Positions 37,101-50,400 of a stretch of DNA of 64,000 nt are shown here, in pieces (position 1 is the first letter of the stretch; the number at the start of each line of letters is the position of its first letter). Below the pieces are notes generated by a model. It was not told the origin of the DNA. It searched no databases and worked only from the letters and a program-made list of their open reading frames with translations. Position numbers and translations under genes: made by a program. Source of the stretch: Cyprinodon diabolis (lineage: Eukaryota; Chordata; Actinopteri; Cyprinodontiformes; Cyprinodontidae). The DNA lies in contig CM060064.1 in the NCBI GenBank assembly GCA_030533445.1, positions 24,864,626 to 24,928,625 on the forward strand, in the 5' to 3' direction.

Positions 37101-37239
37101 AGCACGGCTGATATTCCTCTCCAGGATGGAGTCACAGCCAAATAGGAACAGGCCAGATGAATCTTCTATGAGAAAAGGGAGAGAGGGTATAACATTAGAG
37201 ATTCAAATAACAAATTCTGCAGAGTGGGAGTATTGAGAC
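34126..37239. other. Spacer between the convergent genes nradd and setd2; no gene seen
   Basis: Low-complexity AT-rich sequence. It holds a probable SINE at 36300-36471 and a GC-richer stretch at 36750-37100 with an open plus frame of about 110 codons that shows no recognisable domain. Otherwise nothing is supported. Confidence 0.6.
36300..36471 (-). mobile_element. tRNA-derived SINE (minus), probable
   Basis: Reading minus from 36471, a tRNA-like head GTAGGTGGCTAACTCAATTG (A-box region) is followed by GGTTCATATCCC at 36408-36419, close to the B-box GGTTCRANTCC. It continues with CCTTAGGCAAGACCCTTCA, a phrase common in vertebrate SINE bodies. No clear tail or target duplication. Confidence 0.45.
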
Positions 37240-38690
37240 AGAATGAAGCAGAATGATGAAATAGGGGTCTCTATGTCCTCCAGAAGTCTAAGCCTATAGC
37301 AGCATAACTACACAGATAGCTCAGGATAATATGAGCCCCTCTGACAATAAGCTTTATTAAAAAGGAAATTTTTAAGCCTAGCCTTAAAAGTAGACAGGAT
37401 CTCTTCCTGATGGACTAAAAGTGGTAGTTGGTTCCACAGGAGAGGAGCCTGATAACCAAAAGATCTGCCTCCCATTCTACTTTTAGAAATTCTAGGAACC
37501 ACTAGTAAACCTGCAGATTGAGAGTGAAGTGCTCTGTTAGGAACATAAGGAACAATCAGATCTCTGATGTAAGATGGAGCTTGGCCATTTAAGGCTTTAT
37601 TTGTAAGGAGGATTTTAAATTCTATTCTGGATTTAACAGGAAGCCAATGAAGAGAAGCCAGGATAGGAAGTATATAATCTTTCTTTTTAATTTTCATCAG
37701 AACTCTGGTTGCAGCATTTTGGATCAGCTGAAGGCTTTTAACTACAGTTTGTGGACTTCCTGATAGTAAATAATTACGATAGTCCAGCCTTGAAGTAACA
37801 AATGCATGGACTAGTTTCTCAGCATCCTGCCTGGACAGAATATTTCTAATCTTTGCAATATTCTGCAGATGTAAGAATGAAATTATAGAAACCTCTTTGA
37901 TATGGGATTTAAATGAGTTCCTGATCAAAAATAACACCAAGATGTTTTACTTTGTTATCTAATCTCAATTTAATCTCATCAAAATAAAGTGACTGACTAA
38001 TCAGCTTCTTTTTCAGACTCTGGTCCAAAGACTATAACTTCTGTTTTGTCTGCATTCATGAGGAGCAGGAGGTTAAGAATCATCAAGGTCTTCAATACAT
38101 GCCTATTATCTATTAAATAGATTAGCTTAATCTGGATTTATGAACAGATATAGCTGGGTATCATCTTCATAACAGATTAAATTAATCCCATGCTGTCTAA
38201 TAATTCTACTGATTGGAAATATATGAATGTAAAATAAAAGAGCATTGGTCCTAGGACTGATCCCTGTGGTACTCCTGGAGAATAAGGAAGATTTTTTATT
38301 AATGTGAACAAAATGAAAACTGTCAGATAAGATTTAAACCATTCTAGTGCTGTTCCTTTAATTCATACAAAATATTCAAGCCTTTCTAAAAGAATATTAT
38401 GATCAACTGTATCAAATGCAGCACTGAGATCTAACAGGACAAGTACAGATACAAGTCCATTATCTGAGGCTATGAGAATATCATTAGTGACTTTCACCAG
38501 AGCTGTTTCAGTGCTATGATGAGCTCTAAAGCCAGACTGAAACTCTTCAAAAAGTTCACTATGGTGTAAGTGATCACACACTTGTTTGGCAACTACTTTC
38601 TCAAGAATTTTAGATAAGAAAGGAAGATTGGATATACGGTAGGTCTATAATTGGCCAAGTCATTTGGTTCAAGAGACGGTTTCTGAAGGT
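37240..38690 (-). mobile_element. 5'-truncated L2/CR1-clade LINE, reverse transcriptase and 3' end
   Basis: Minus-strand reading frames give reverse transcriptase pieces: [38 protein letters not shown] and [20 protein letters not shown] (38363-38690). After frame breaks comes the C-terminal part SRLDYRNYLLSGSPQT, LASLHWLPVKSRIEFKILL and GLLVVPRISKSRMGGRSF (37308-37940). The catalytic YxDD block near 38150 is degraded (it reads about YEDDTQLYL). It is followed by a 3' UTR like that of the copy at 63295-63790. It abuts the setd2 poly(A) region. Confidence 0.85.
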
Positions 38691-38799
38691 TTAATTATAG
38701 CTACCTTAAATGCCTCCACACAACAGTTAGATTTTTATTTGTAATAACATTATCCACTACAAGGTACTTAAAGATTTAAAACTCAAAAATAGAGCTTGT

Positions 38800-40263
38800 T
38801 TTACAAAAAAGAAGTTTATTATCTTTTAAAATGTTTGTACACTCGTTATGACAATGTGCTTACACAATACTTACAGTAGAGTATGGTTGAACTTACTTTG
38901 TACATAGAAAAATAAAAATAAAAAACACACCATCAACAATTACAGAAAAAAACAACACATTTACCTCCCTTGTCAGTGAAAAACAAAGAAAGCTGAGTTA
39001 GACAGGCTGAAGTGGGAACTGCATCAGGAGGACTGAGCTGGTGAGGATGGGGGGGCTTTCTGGGCCCTTCTCTCCTACATACAGCTTTGGTACTTTTTAT
39101 TTTTCAACACAATATTTACACTTTATTCAAGAAATGATAGTCCTTTTACAAAGTGTTTGCTCATTAAACATTCCCAAAACTATTATTCAATATATTCACA
39201 TATAAAGCAATTTACATATGTTGGAACTTTGTTTAATGCAAGTTAATGGGCTGAAAAAGCAGTGAGCTAATGCTAAAGAACAAACCTTTACTGTCAACAG
39301 TAAAAATATGCTAAATTAATGGAGATCATGGAGCAACGAGATCGACCAAGCAAAGGGTCTTGTATGAGAACTAACTAGTAAAAATACCCAAAGCAAAACA
39401 CATTTTAGCAACTTTTAAAACTGCAATGCTACACACTTTAGTATTCCTGTAAGAATATGAAGCAAAGCAGGTTGGAGAAAGATGGAGATTTAAAAACATC
39501 GCCTTGGTTTAAATAGCAAAACAAACAACTTTCATCCCTGCTTAAGCTTCTAACTTGATAAAATCATCAGGTAAATACCGACCTTTCACCTCATGTCCAA
39601 TCAGCTCGTCCTCAGCTGATCGGTCAGGGGACTGCAAATAAAACTTAACTCCAGTGTGGGTACATCGCTTAGACCTCGGCCTATTCATGCATTCTGAAAA
39701 CTAAGGAGGCTGCAGGCTTTTACGGGAAAGTAAGCAGGGTTTAGACAGCGAGAGCTTGGACCCTTAGCAGCCCAGTTAAAAGCAGCACCAGTGGAAGTGG
39801 GCTGGGAAGAGAACATCTGGACTGATCTGTCACTGATTCATTTTTGAACAGTACAAGGGTCCACTTCCTTATTAAATAATCCTTGTTAAGGGCCTGCAAG
39901 TATTTAAAAAGTAAAAAAAAAGAGGTGATTATCTCAGGAACATTTAAGAACTAAAAAAAAAAAAAAAAAAACATCAAAAAGCTTAAAATGAGACAGTCAT
40001 TGGACACGTTTGTCTCTGTAGCACCCCTCTGTGTCGTCACGCTCAGGCGAGCCACCTGAAAGTCTGTAATCTTGAGGCTTTCTGTGCGTTTCACAAAGCC
40101 TGGAGAGATTCGTGGGCAGCAGTGCAAATGCTTCGACATAAATACAAAATGAAAAGAAACTACTTCACTGTCCAGACTGGCCAGAACATACAGGGAGGAG
40201 TGAACGGGAAGGCCTCTCCAGTGTGAGCGCGGAGGCAGCAGGGACATCTGTGCCTGGTTCTGG
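38800..40263 (-). other. setd2: setd2 3' UTR with candidate poly(A) signals
   Basis: On the minus strand, AATAAA occurs at 39123-39128 and 38815-38820, about 1.14 and 1.45 kb past the stop. The stretch shows no repeat signature up to the LINE at 38690. The exact cleavage site is unknown. Confidence 0.5.
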
Positions 40264-41457
40264 TCAGTACACGTCAGTATCCTCCTTGGGCCTGTACACA
40301 GAGCCGAACCTCTGCATGTACTTTTTGATGTATTCCTTAGTCTTGTGCTTCACATTCTCATTGCACTCGAGGTCCTCCGGGTTGTTGCAAGCTTTCAACT
40401 CCTTATTCATGACTCCGTGAGTTAGCTGCGACCCGAAGCAGAGACAGAACAGTTATGAACGTTTCAGAAACCAGACTGTAAATTAACCAATTATGATACA
40501 TAATTACAATGAATCCTGGGAAAGTGGTTGGATCGTTAATCCTCTTCTAGATGCTTAGCTTCTTATAATTTAACAAAGATTAAATTCTCTCTTTAGATGA
40601 ATGAAGCCAAACTGTTTCATGGATTGTAACCATTTCCTCTGAGTGCTGGTATGTGAGAAGTTGATCCATGCAAACCACAGTGAGCTATGCAACCACTTGA
40701 AAAGCACAGAGTGATAAGAGCTAAAAGATGGCAACATGTTGTTATTCTTCTCAGGAAAATGAAGAAGAACAAGGATCTGACCTGGATGGAGCTCAACTAT
40801 TATATTCTGACTGAAGGCAGACTTTTAAAGTTTTACCAAAAGGTCGCTATGACTAAACAGTAGCTAATAATAGGCAGAGAATCAACTAATTACACTAAAT
40901 TCAAATTATTATTTCTCAAGGATTAAAGAGTTCTCAAGCTTTTTGAATATATCTCTTATTGATATACGATAGAGGCACAGAAAAACTGAGCATGTTGTGT
41001 TTTAAAATTCAATTGGTTGTGTAAATTCTTAGTAGAGTTTCAGTTAGTTTTCATTTTAGTTAATTTTTTCCCAAGGCCTAATTTTTATTTTAGTCAATGA
41101 AAATGTTTTTTTTTTTTTATTGTAGTTTTTGTTATTTCTGTAATTTTTTGTTATGATAATAACCTTGGTTGGGTTCTACCCACCTTTCTAGCCAGGTGTT
41201 TGAAATCCTCGGTGTTGCTGATGCGTCCAGATTTACAGTCTGGTTTCCGGTAAGGATTTAGGCATTGCACAATAAACTGGGACATCTAGTCGGCACAAAA
41301 ACGGAATAGAACAAAGAGGACGAAATGAACCACTGTGGGTAAAGATGGACATGTCTGCAGGGATATGGCAGCCAGCACTCACCTCTTTGCGAAATGTCTC
41401 TTTACTTTTCTTAGCTAATTCACTGGAAGTGTCTGCTTCGGCCGTTTTTGTGGAAAA
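40264..41457 (-). other. setd2: setd2 SRI domain (last three exons)
   Basis: Residues about 2530-2641, reading [56 protein letters not shown] and [20 protein letters not shown]. This is the Set2-Rpb1-interacting three-helix module that binds the Ser2/Ser5-phosphorylated polymerase CTD. All three exons are phase 0. Confidence 0.96.
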
Positions 41458-44400
41458 CTGTGACAATAAGAATAAAGGATATTTTCAAAATAACAAAACA
41501 GCAGTTATTAACATTTCACTACATCATCCAGAAGGTGTTTCCTATTTTCCCTAAACCAAATCAAACAGATGTACATAACGCCATCAAACAGCACCCCCCA
41601 GCAGCTAGTTTTAATCAGGAGGTATCCTTTCAGGATGCTCCATCTGGGGCTATTGCCTTCAATAACAAAGGAAGGTTTAATGCAGTGAGCCTGTACTAAT
41701 CAGAGTAGAAAAAGCAGCTACAAAGGATGTAAACACACTGTTTTATGTCTAAGCGATATCAGATTTTAAACATCATTTTAAGAGTTCCAGGTTTATATAC
41801 TACAGATAGAAAAGTGAAATATTTAGACATCAGATCACGAGCGGAAACAGGAAATTGATAGAAGAAAAATAACGAGCAAACTACAAACAGCTTGGTTTCA
41901 AAGTTTTGCCAAAAGAACAACAAAGATGGTAAGTGATGTTTAAGTAGGTAAAGCTGCCATTTTCTTTGGCCAGTTTGAACATCTAAGCAAAGTAAAACAT
42001 AACAGGGTCCTTCTGTAAGGAATCAAACAAACTAAATTAAACAAAGAGATTAAGCAATGTGCAGCAAAACATTTGATTTTTCTCTGCATGTTTAGCCTGC
42101 TGATATTAAGCTCGTATGAATGTATCATATTTTCCAGGCTATGTAGCGCACCTAACTCTAAGTCGCGCCCACAAAATCTTTTGAAAAAAACTGGAATCAA
42201 ACCTGTAGGGGGAGCTCTACATATAGCCGCTGGAGTAGGGACAAAGAAGAATGCTAGCTCCCGTTAGCTTGTTGGCTCGCAGCAGTAAGAGCTCCTACTG
42301 AAAGTTGGAGCTTCGTCGGCTCTTTATTTCAGATCTGTAGGAGTTGAGCCCTGTCTCTTCATTAGTTAGGCTGCTTTAATGCATCAAATAAATGCCAAAA
42401 TGTGTGAATTCAGGACATTTGTTCTCCGTCATGCCTGCTGCTAGCATGTTCCTGTGCTAAATGAAAATTAGCCCCTTATTCTTTAATTTTCAACTTTGAA
42501 TTACCACACTGGCAGTTAGGAAAAATCCACAGAAAAGCTGCATGGTTCAAAGCGTGGGAAAAAGTAGCAGCTTATAGGCCAAAAAATACGGTATTGGTCT
42601 ATATTGGAAACCTTGTTGAACATTAAGATTTATGTTTTATTATGGATGGACAGATTTAAAGGGTGGATAGAAAACCAGGTTACAGGGTATGACGACTGGA
42701 TGAAAAGAAAAAAAGGATGAATGATGCATAGACTGTTGAACTGATGAATTGAGAGTTTAGAAAAGGGAGAAAGAATAAAGTCAGAAAAACATCTTTTAAA
42801 GTTGTTTTTACTTTCCAGATCTGAAGTACACCTGAACTAATTTTTCACCCACATGGGAGATTTGACATCAAATCTTTTAAGCTCTGGGAGTACCCATCAA
42901 TCTGCTCGACTGCATGATGTGAGGATGTTAATGTCCTCATATGTTTGTTTGGGAGGGAAAACATCTCATCACGTCCAGCTCTAATGTTTCCCTCCAAGTC
43001 TTATAGGCTGTTTTTAAAGTAAGCAAAAAGACCAACACTATAAACTATAAAACAAGAGGCTGCAAAGAAATTAGCACACAACTCTCCAGATGGCTTCCTT
43101 TATAGCAGGAGACGGGAAGAAAACAAAGAGGGAAAACAAACGGTGCAACGGAAGTGAGGATAAGTTCACCCCCCCCCTCCCCCCCCAAACCACAAAAATC
43201 CCTCCGGCTAAGGGACATGAAGACGGTGGAGTGAATGGACACACTAGGAATTTCTGTCTCCATGTAGGATCTGATGAAGCAATTGTGTGTGTGTTTGTGT
43301 GGCGGGGCGGAGCTCATCAGCAAGTTTATAGAAGCCAACTGGGAGCGATCTGAGGCAACAGGATTTTTTTCACTTCCTGTAGAAACAGCTGAAGGTTATT
43401 ACTGGTGCTGCATCTTCAATTACCCCATAAAACAAACAAACCAATATAATCACACTGCCGCTTTGGAGCAGAATGTTTTTCTGAACCAAAGTCTAAAGTG
43501 AGGCAGCATTTTAATAAAAAGGAAGACATAATATGGATTTTCTATTTTACTTTGTAGGCGATAGCGGTTATATTAACATATTATAACAGATGACAATGAA
43601 GACTAATCAGTCCAGCACAATTACCCTGGAAGGATTTTCATCATAAGTCGGTGTTCCGAGGTCCATCTCAGACTCATGGTCCACACTGATGTTGTCAGCA
43701 TTGCCCTCCCACGTGGGAGGATCCCACTGTGTTTGCCTGAAAACAAATGCAAACATCAGGATCGCAATTTGGGAAGAAAAAAAAAAGCAACACACACACA
43801 TAAACCGCTACACCCACCTAGTGACGATGTGGTAGTAGTAGATCTTGCCTTCAGGGTCCCGGGCTACTTTCCAGTTGGGAGGTAGGACGATGGTTTTGGG
43901 TTTCGGGGGAGAGGGAGGAGGCAGGTCCATCACATTGTTGGGTACAATCATCTCCTGGTTATAAACACCACAGAATAAATACAGATCAGGAGAAATTACA
44001 TCAAACTACTCCTATTCAGTTAAAACGATAAAGAAAGCAGCTGAATATTTTATTTCTTTATAGCTAAAACATATAAAACCAGCAGATTAGAGGGATTTCT
44101 CTAAAAAAAAGGGCTAACTAACATGTTCATCCCTTCCTGACCAAAATATTTACTTTTGAAACCATATGTACGCACTGACTGGATTTAAAACCGTATTTAC
44201 ATTGTTGTGGGCCTTTAAGCCTCCCATTACTACCTAGTGGTCTTGTCCTTTTACAAAGCAGACAAATTTTTTCATGATTTTCTGCTCACAAAGCTCTGTG
44301 TCTTTCTCAAGAAAAGTAGACAACATTTAAATTTCAACAGGTAATTGGCCAGGTCAGTCCTCTGTCACAAATTTCACCTCATAACAGCGTTTCTACTATA

Positions 44401-47400
44401 GAAGCCATAAATGTAATGTCCCTATAGATCTATTTACCCCCCATGTTTACAACTAATGTCAAACGGGACGAAAAACCACAATGATTTCATGCAAAAGAAG
44501 CACGGATATATGCCACAAAACATTAAGTATTTTAAAAGATTATATTAAAAAAATGCATTATGCATTTGAAAACAAATGTTTAATCATATACTGCCCCCAT
44601 GTGGTCACACTAATAATTGAACTTACTTATTGCATGTAAATTTTCAAATGAAATAACGATCAATCACATTTAAGGAAATAATGTGTTCTAACGTTAGACT
44701 TAAATTAAATTATCCTGAGTGATTCATAACAACAAGAGAGGCTTGGCGCACAAGAGGAGCTTTATATTTAACATGCCTTTCCTCTCAGTCATATTTACGT
44801 CCCATAAGCATTTTGTAAGAGCAAACCAGGCTGAAAGAAGTTGAAGATCAACATTCCCTGTAGGACTGATTGGTTTGGTAAATGGTCCTGAAAGTTTACT
44901 TAAAAAATGAATATACACACACTTGCAAACATCTTTTTAGCTGAGAATCCAAGAGGATGAAAATTCAGATTAGTTCTTGAATCAGAAAGTAGATCTTGCT
45001 TCTTGTTTCTTGTTTCATGATGACCTTGATTAGTTCCAAGCTTAAACATGTTTCTCTATTGGTTTCTGATAATGAATAATACCTTCCAGGCTGCATACAT
45101 TTATGCAGCCTGGAAGCAGGTGCAAAAAATCCAAAATGACCTTGAGATTTACACTCATCTATACACAACAAACTGGTTCATTTTAGAGCTGAAAACAAAA
45201 CAGCACCAATTAATTGTCAATTACTGGTTTGTAAGTTTAAATTTTGTTCTTTCAGGGTTGTAATGTTACCTATGTGCACTAGAGGGCGCTGATGTATATT
45301 CCTAAGCTGAGACTTGTTTGTATTTTCCAAGAAAAGCATCATCAGAACAAAGTCATTGTCTGCAACCGAACCATATCATCTCATTTGTGCATCTGCAACC
45401 AGATATTCATCCAGGTCGACATAAATAATGCCATTATGGTACCAAAAGTACTAATCTCTACCCCTAAATCAACAAAGAATGCTAAACTACATCTCATAAA
45501 AAATATTTGATGACTTTTCTGAGACAATGGGATGCGTTTCACATTCAGACATGCTCAGATAGAAATATGACTACACCTTGCTTATCAGCATCTTTTCTTT
45601 AGATTATCCACTATATAATATAAAGGTAGAACAAAAGGAAAACATAAAACTCAAAAGGAGGACTTTTATGTATAAACCTAAAGCTAAGTGATAAAAACAG
45701 AATGGATTTAAACTAATTTATTCTCAGAAAATAAATGATTATGCTTTTATACTTTCAAGTTTAATGCGCTTAGTATTTTTAGGGAGAGAAAGTAAAAACG
45801 AGGGAGGCCTGGATGTATGTCTGGTTGTGCATGAGCAAACGAGCTGATGGTACAGATTGTGCTACCGCTACAGATCGGATAGTGACGAGCATGTTAGAGC
45901 AGGAACTTAAATCGTTGAGAATCACCTAAATAGTGCCCACTTAACTGTGCTGCATGACAATGCAGCATCAATATCTCTGCTGTGCTTGGAAGGAACAGCA
46001 GTGTGTCAGATTGACATACGGTGTCTTTGACAGAAAGATTAACATCTCTGTATTGTAAAAATAATAAATGTTTTACAGTTTTAACAAATATTTTTTATTC
46101 AGCAAAAATATGCCTGATTTTAGGCATGCTTTGATGGCGCAGTGGTTAGCGCACACGACCCATGTACGGAGGCCTTAGTCCTTGACGCAGCCAACCCGGC
46201 CTGTGGTCATTTCCCGCATGTCTCTCCCCCCTCTCATACCCCCTTTCCTGTCAGCCTACTGTCCATAAAAATGAGCCACTAGTGCCGTAAAAAAAAAAAA
46301 TGCCTGATTTAATAATGTCTGGGAAATATTTTTTGTTTATTTAGTCATTATTTAGTACAGATGGCACAATAAATTGAAAGCAGTGCACAGTAGTGGGCTG
46401 AGCTCCAACAGTCAGATTTAGTTACAAAATGCATGTTCATAAAATGAAGATCCCTGATTTAAGCATCTGATGAATGGGAGAACCATGAGCTGCTTGTGGA
46501 ACATTATTCAGGTAAACATCTAAAAAGCATGTTGGTGTATCATCTGGTTAGAGAAGAAAAAGAAGAGGTGCGAAGTCTCAACAAAAGCAACATTAGGAAT
46601 CTGTCCTGTGACATAATGGGAATTATGAATTGATTGTAGTTATGGCTAGGCCCTAGCTATGGAACATTACTTGTCGCCAACATTTACTGTGTAAAAAAGG
46701 AAAAAAACAGATAGGGCCGGGATCTGTTTTGATTTATAGTGAGAAGACCGGAAATTGAAATAAAAAATAAAGTTTTTATACAGAAGAAAAGCAACAAAAA
46801 ATAAGACTAAAGCAGAGGGGGAGCTGTGGATCTCAACAAGACAATAAAATAAAAACCTCCTTGTAAAACATTGCCTACAAAGCCAACAAGGGTTCATCCA
46901 AGTTGGATGTTTTAGATTTAGATCAGACATATGCTTATAAAAAATAAAAGAGAGAAACTGAAAGATACAAGAACCTTAGACTGAGAAATGAGGAAGAAAG
47001 TATCGTCTTGAGCTTGTTGCTTTAAATGAAAAATGTTTCTCATTGACAACCAAAGATAATTTACAGAAGTTTATACAGGCTTTTCTTCTGAGGATTGAGT
47101 CGTATAAAGTTAAGAAATATAATGTTAGATAAGCTTTGGTCATGTGATCCAGAGGCCTACTTCCTATTCAAGGCATAACAGTAAGTAATTAAACCCATTA
47201 ATTCAAAAAGCTGCTTCCTCCAAGACCAAGCGTCTTACCTGTTGGACAGTTTGGGATGTGACGATGGTGGTGACTGTTCCTCCCTGCTGCACCACCACAC
47301 CCTGCTGGTGACCAGGATACACCGGCTGGCCGTGCAGGTAGCTGGCTGTGGGCTCAGTGTAAGCCTGGAAACAGAACAAATCCAACACTCAGACTTTAGC

Positions 47401-50400
47401 TGATCATGTGTTACTGTTTGTGTTGGACTGAGCTGGTGCGTCTGCATCTTTCTGAAATGAATTTAGAAAGATGCAGCAATACGTCACCATCCTGACCAAT
47501 AAACGGATTAAAGACAATAGTATTTTTAAGTTCCATTAAAGAGAAAAAAACTTTGCACAATATATTAATCTATATATATACGTTTTGGGAAAAGAAAGAA
47601 TTTTATAAATTATTTAAGACAGTGACATTCTCATTTAGATTAATACCTGAATGACAGGAGGGTTGGTCTGAGGGTAGGCAGTAGGGATGCTGTAGATGGT
47701 CTGGCACGGCTGGCCCTGGTAATAGATGGCTGTCTGAGTCTGAGCCGGTCCCGGCGCTGTGGCGTACTGCTGCGCCGGCTGGGTCTGCACTGTGACTGCT
47801 TGCTGGGTGGTGGGATCCCAGAGGGTGGCGTAGCTCTGCTGGCCTTGTACCTGAGGGGCCGTCTGGGCTGGGACAGAGAGCACAGCTACTCCTGCCTCCT
47901 GGGTTGCTACAGTTGGCTGCGTGTACTGCTGGGGGTTAACAGTGGTGAGGTTGGTGGTGGTGATGTGCTGGGAGATGTCAGAGACTGGAGGGGCCTGAGA
48001 GGTGGAGGATGGAGAGGGAAGGCTGAGGTTTGGGGCCAGGCCTTGAGGAGGTGTCTGTTCATAGCTGAGGCCAGGATCAACAGGAGGGGTGGGAAGAAGG
48101 ACCTTTCCGGCATTGGGATTGGTTGGGTCCACAAAAGTCTGTATAGGGTATCCAGGGGGATAGGTGATGAAACCGGGGCTAGAGGCATAGGCCAGCGGAT
48201 CGTAGGCCAAAGTCTGGAGCTGCTGCTGCTGAAGCTGCTGTTGTTTCTGAGCTTCCTGATGAGCAACTTCCTGTTCAAACAGCTTTCTGCGCTCCTCCGT
48301 AGACAGTTTGTTGCGTTCCTTCACCCCAGATCCTCTCTGGGTCTTGCTGCTGGAAGAATCAAACCTTAAAAATTGAAAGAAAACACATTATAGCTGAATG
48401 CTTTTTCTAAAATTATACAAAGGTCTAAAAACAAATGATACACAGCAGCTATGATTAGCTGCAAGCCATGTTCATCACCATGTTTAATAAACCTACACAT
48501 GAACTACTCTTTTTCATTCAGTTAATTTAGCAAATTTGTCACTGATGTATAGATTCAGATGCCCACCGCTCCTCATTTCGCCTGCTGCTCCTCTCGTATG
48601 GTAAAGGAGGTGGAGACAGTGAGCGTCTCCTGCGCCGCTCAGAGCTGCGGGGGGTTTTGTCTGATGGTCGATCCCGATCCCGCTCTCGGCTCCGCTCTCG
48701 GTCCCTGTCTCTATCGTAATCTCGCTCTCTGTCTCGCTCCCTTTCCTTCTCCCGCTCTCTCTCACGTTCCCGGCTGCGAGAGGTGGCGCGTGGCGCCAAA
48801 GCCAAGTCGCGATCACGGCTCCGATCTTCCAGGAAATTTGAAATCTGTCAAATGAGATCCTGTTCCAAAAATAAAAAGAATTTAAGATGGGTTGTTTCAG
48901 CTCTTACCTCTGGCTTCCTTCTCCACCTGACTCTTCTTTGGTATCCTGTACACCTCCTAAAAAGACAAGTTGAACCTTAATATTTCAGGACAGAGAAGAG
49001 AAGGCCGGTTTGACTTTTGAAATGGTTTGATCTTTTCTAACCTTCAGATCCTTCCAACTTTCCAGAAGCCTGGCAGCCATGCCACTTATGTCCAGAACAC
49101 TGAGTTGGGGCTCCTGACTCCTCTCGCTCTCCACATCGGACACACCTTCTTCTTCATCCTGAGAGGGCGTTCCTATTGCCGACGGCTCTACCTGCATTGG
49201 CGTTGCCTCCGTGGGCAAAGGTGCCTCTGGTGCCTCAGAGTTTGGTGGAGCCTTAGTGGCAGAGTCCCCTGGCTGAGACTCTGAACTGACACTCGGCACT
49301 TTCTCAGCCTCCTGTGCTTCTTTGTGCATCTCCTTCCTCTCTGATGGCTCCTCAGTTGGAACATCTACAGAAACAGTTTGGCTGGACTGACCTTCTGCCT
49401 CTTCCAATTTAATGGAGGATAGCTCTCCTTCTAATTCTGTCTTTTCTGGCTCTTTTTGAATTTCTGGCTTTTCTTCTCCCGCCTGCGTTTCACAGAGAAC
49501 CTTTGAGGTTTCTGTTTCATCTGATGGACACTTTGTCTCCTTGATTTTCAGCTGAGTCTCAGTTTCATCTGATGGACACTTTGTCTCCTTGATTTTCAGC
49601 TGAGTCTCAGTCTCATCTGATGGACACTTGGTCTCCTTGATTTTCAGCTGAGTCTCAGTCTCATCTGATGGACACTTGGTCTCCTTGATTTTCAGCTGAG
49701 TCTCAGTTTCATCTGATGGACGCTTGGTCTCCTTGATTTTCAGGTGAGTCTCAGTTTCATCTGATGGACACTTTGTCTCCTTGATTTTCAGCTCAGTCTC
49801 AGTTTCATCAGATGGACACGTTGTCTCCTTGATTTTCAGCTGAGTCTCAGTTTCATCTTTCATCTCCACGTCTTTAGGTTCCTGTAGATTGCTTGAACTT
49901 GTTTCTGACTCTTCCTGGTTTGGCGCATCTTTCCCAGATTCCTCCACAGATTCTTTTATTGGAGCTGGAGCTTCACTCGACTGTTCTTCCTTCAAACATG
50001 CTCCATCTGGAGGATCTGTGTTCAGGGTCTCGGCTTCCTCCTCGTCCTCTTCCTCCTCCTTCCCGTCGGATGCTTTGCTAGCATCTGAGAGAGCGCTGTC
50101 CAGACTGTTTTCACTGATGATCTTAAGGCGTCTGTAAACAGCTGGTTTAGAAGTGTCACCGTCCAATTCGGGAACCATTTTGGCAGAGGAACCGTCAGGA
50201 GTGTTCAGAGGGGTTTGGGCCCGGGAAGTGTTCTCACTGGAGTAGCCGTCCATCTCAGTCTGCTGAGACAGGGTTTTGGTCTGAGCCCACCGCTGGATGA
50301 GGGTCAGGACTTTACTCTCTTCAAGCATGTTCTTGGTGGAGATGGGGAGCACAGCCAGGGTCTTCATGATCTACAAGCAGAGAAGAAGAAAGGCAGGTTG

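Noticed and set aside
47800..48369. 189-codon plus-strand open frame
   Set aside because: Exactly opposite the setd2 Q/P-rich exon; a shadow of a biased coding sequence.
48827..48844. Alternative acceptor for the setd2 RE/RD exon giving [13 protein letters not shown]
   Set aside because: The reading looks attractive, but the preceding 49-base exon ends in phase 1 and the junction would hit a stop; the acceptor at 48825 keeps the frame.
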